A stretch of DNA of 7,279 bases, from assembly GCA_934394595.1 (NCBI GenBank), contig CAKRRX010000125.1, forward strand, positions 1 to 7,279, written 5' to 3'. The stretch comes from an uncultured Blautia sp. (GTDB taxonomy: Bacteria > Bacillota > Clostridia > Lachnospirales > Lachnospiraceae). This document shows, piece after piece, positions 5,373 to 7,279 of the stretch (within the stretch, counting starts at the first letter, position 1; every line of letters begins with the position of its first letter). The position numbers and the translations under genes are program-made. The notes below the pieces were generated by a model, which worked only from the letters and a program-made list of their open reading frames with translations, was not told the origin of the DNA and ran no database searches.

Positions 5373-7279
5373 GTAACAGTAAACCGGTAAAAGGTCCGGG
5401 ACGCGGCGGCGCTGCTTTTCGTTCCGGCCCTATGGTAGAAAATCCAGGCAAAATGCTTGGAAGACTGCTGGCTTATATTTTTAAGAATTACAGGATACAT
5501 ATTATTGTGGTAGTGATCGGAATTGTGGTCAGTGTTCTGGCAAATGTGCAGGGAACTATGTTTATGAAGACCCTGATCGATCAGTACATCATGCCCCTTC
5601 TGAAAAGTGAGACTCCGGATTTCCATCCTCTTGCAATGGCAATTTTACGTGTGGCCTGTTTTTATGCCATTGGTGTGGTCTGTACTTACACCTACAACCG
5701 TCTGATGATTTATGTCAGCCAGGGAACCCTTCGCAATCTTCGAAATGAGATGTTTGAGCGTATGGAGACCCTGCCTGTAAAATATTTTGACACACATGCC
5801 CATGGGGATATCATGTCTATCTATACCAATGACATTGATACTTTACGGCAGATGATCAGCCAGAGTATTCCACAGCTGATTTCCAGTGTGATCACGATAG
5901 TCAGTGTGCTGGTCAGTATGCTTATCCTGAACATACCGCTTACTCTTGTGACCCTGTTTATGGTAGGGGTTATGCTGGTGGCAAGTAAGAAACTTGCAGG
6001 GCTCAGTGGGAAATATTTTATGGAGCAGCAGAAGAATCTTGGTATTGTAAATGGTTATATCGAGGAGATGATGAACGGCCAGAAGGTGGTAAAAGTATTC
6101 TGCCATGAGGAAGAGAGCCTTGATAAGTTTAATGAACTGAATGACCAGCTTTTTGAAAGCGCCAACAATGCCAATAAATTTGCCAATGTGCTGATGCCTA
6201 CCTGTGCGCAGATCGGAAATATCAGCTATGTACTTTGTGCCATCACAGGGGGTGTCCTTGCGGTAAATGGAATCGGCGGCTTTACCCTGGGCGGTCTGGC
6301 CAGCTTCCTTACGTTTAATAAAAGCTTCAGCCAGCCGATCAACCAGGTCAGTCAGCAGTTTAACAGTATTGTCATGGCTCTTGCAGGCGCAAAACGTATC
6401 TTTGATCTTCTGGATGAAAAGCCGGAGGTAGATGAGGGATATGTGACTCTGGTAAATGTAAAAGAAGAGAACGGAAAGCTTGTGGAATCAGAAAAGCGTA
6501 CCGGACGCTGGGCCTGGAAGCATTATCACAAGGCTACCGGCGTTACAGATTATATTGAGTTAAAAGGTGATATTGTGCTGGATGGAGTGGATTTTGGATA
6601 TCGTGATGACAAGATTGTCCTTCATGATGTGAAAATGTACGCAAAGCCAGGACAAAAAATCGCATTTGTAGGTTCTACCGGTGCCGGTAAGACTACGATC
6701 ACCAACCTTCTGAACCGGTTCTATGATATTCAGGATGGTAAGATCCGTTATGATGGAATCAACATCAATAAGATCAAAAAAGGTGACCTGAGACGTTCTA
6801 TGGGAATTGTGCTTCAGGATACGAATCTGTTTACGGATACGGTCATGGAGAATATTCGTTACGGAAAGCTGGATGCCACAGATGAGGAAGTGATCGCAGC
6901 AGCCAGGCTGGCTAATGCAGATGGGTTTATCCGGAGGCTTCCAGAGGGATATCATACCATGCTTCGAGGCAATGGTGCCAACTTGAGCCAGGGGCAGAGA
7001 CAGCTTCTTGCTATTGCAAGGGCAGCAGTTGCAGATCCACCGGTGCTGATCCTGGATGAGGCTACCAGTTCCATTGATACCCGTACTGAGAAACTGGTGC
7101 AGGATGGGATGGATAAGCTGATGGAAGGCAGAACGACATTTGCCATTGCCCACAGACTTTCTACAGTAAGAAACAGTGATTGTATTATGGTTCTGGAGCA
7201 GGGAAGAGTGATCGAGAGAGGATCTCATGAGGAATTGATTGCACAGAAAGGGAAGTATTATCAGCTGTACAATGGATAA
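5369..7279 (+). CDS. ABC exporter half-transporter, catalytic ATP-site subunit
   Basis: This 636-residue protein is complete, ending with TAA on the last base. A Gly/Arg/Pro-rich cytoplasmic tail (1-28) precedes six membrane segments (about 42-62, 88-108, 167-187, 190-206, 275-297 and 303-325). A long linker (about 355-400) leads into the ATPase domain. The motifs are Walker A GSTGAGKTT (435-443), Q-loop Gln483, Walker B LILDE with catalytic Glu564, and switch His595, all canonical. The signature is LSQGQ (539-543), with Gln541 in place of the first glycine of LSGGQ. Paired with the preceding subunit, its Walker motifs face an intact VSGGQ, while its altered signature faces the partner's defective Walker motifs. 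This gives one active and one degenerate site, as in TM287/288-type exporters. It is co-transcribed under the MarR-controlled promoter. The substrate is not evident. Confidence 0.95.
   Translation: MSNSKPVKGPGRGGAAFRSGPMVENPGKMLGRLLAYIFKNYRIHIIVVVIGIVVSVLANVQGTMFMKTLIDQYIMPLLKSETPDFHPLAMAILRVACFYAIGVVCTYTYNRLMIYVSQGTLRNLRNEMFERMETLPVKYFDTHAHGDIMSIYTNDIDTLRQMISQSIPQLISSVITIVSVLVSMLILNIPLTLVTLFMVGVMLVASKKLAGLSGKYFMEQQKNLGIVNGYIEEMMNGQKVVKVFCHEEESLDKFNELNDQLFESANNANKFANVLMPTCAQIGNISYVLCAITGGVLAVNGIGGFTLGGLASFLTFNKSFSQPINQVSQQFNSIVMALAGAKRIFDLLDEKPEVDEGYVTLVNVKEENGKLVESEKRTGRWAWKHYHKATGVTDYIELKGDIVLDGVDFGYRDDKIVLHDVKMYAKPGQKIAFVGSTGAGKTTITNLLNRFYDIQDGKIRYDGININKIKKGDLRRSMGIVLQDTNLFTDTVMENIRYGKLDATDEEVIAAARLANADGFIRRLPEGYHTMLRGNGANLSQGQRQLLAIARAAVADPPVLILDEATSSIDTRTEKLVQDGMDKLMEGRTTFAIAHRLSTVRNSDCIMVLEQGRVIERGSHEELIAQKGKYYQLYNG

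Noticed and set aside
6560..7228. 222-codon minus-strand open frame opposite the second exporter's ATPase domain
   Set aside because: It is antisense to strongly conserved ATPase motifs and its translation has no recognisable domain.

Overview
The window looks like chromosomal DNA of a low-to-moderate GC Gram-positive anaerobe, most likely a clostridial gut commensal of the Lachnospiraceae type. The reasons are strong AGGAGG-type ribosome binding sites, sigma-A-like promoters, intrinsic terminators, a Firmicutes-type metal riboswitch, and exporter proteins whose style recalls that family. The family assignment is an inference. Five complete genes on the plus strand and one truncated gene on the minus strand are supported, plus one very short fragment counted as that truncated gene; a sixth complete plus-strand gene ends on the last base.

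Layout. Bases 1-42 (minus) hold the first 14 codons of a response regulator. Bases 43-415 are non-coding as far as I can tell and contain an unexplained interrupted direct repeat and a hairpin. Bases 416-620 form a control unit: promoter, an RNA leader that I recognise as a yybP-ykoY (Mn2+) riboswitch, and an overlapping intrinsic terminator. It precedes an hflK-like gene (667-1617), an hflC-like gene (1654-2517) and an acylphosphatase gene (2580-2852), and a terminator at 2859-2896 closes the block.

The second block starts with a consensus promoter (TTGACA-17-TATAAT, 2977-3005). It is followed directly by three tandem 14-bp palindromes of form GTTC-N6-GAAC, then a MarR-family regulator (3089-3589) and two half-size ABC exporter subunits (3615-5372 and 5369-7279), the latter overlapping by four bases.

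How the genes work together. HflK and HflC should form a membrane-anchored SPFH assembly, by analogy with the complex that encloses the FtsH protease in E. coli. The leader predicts that their transcription rises when Mn2+ is high, because metal binding should hold the 5' arm of the terminator in aptamer stem P1. In the second block the MarR protein probably represses its own promoter through the palindrome array and so controls a heterodimeric exporter. The two exporter subunits have complementary defects in their nucleotide-binding motifs, which is the pattern of one catalytic and one degenerate ATP site.

The two most noteworthy observations are the pairing of a Mn2+ riboswitch with an hflKC operon rather than a metal exporter, and the regular three-palindrome operator array.
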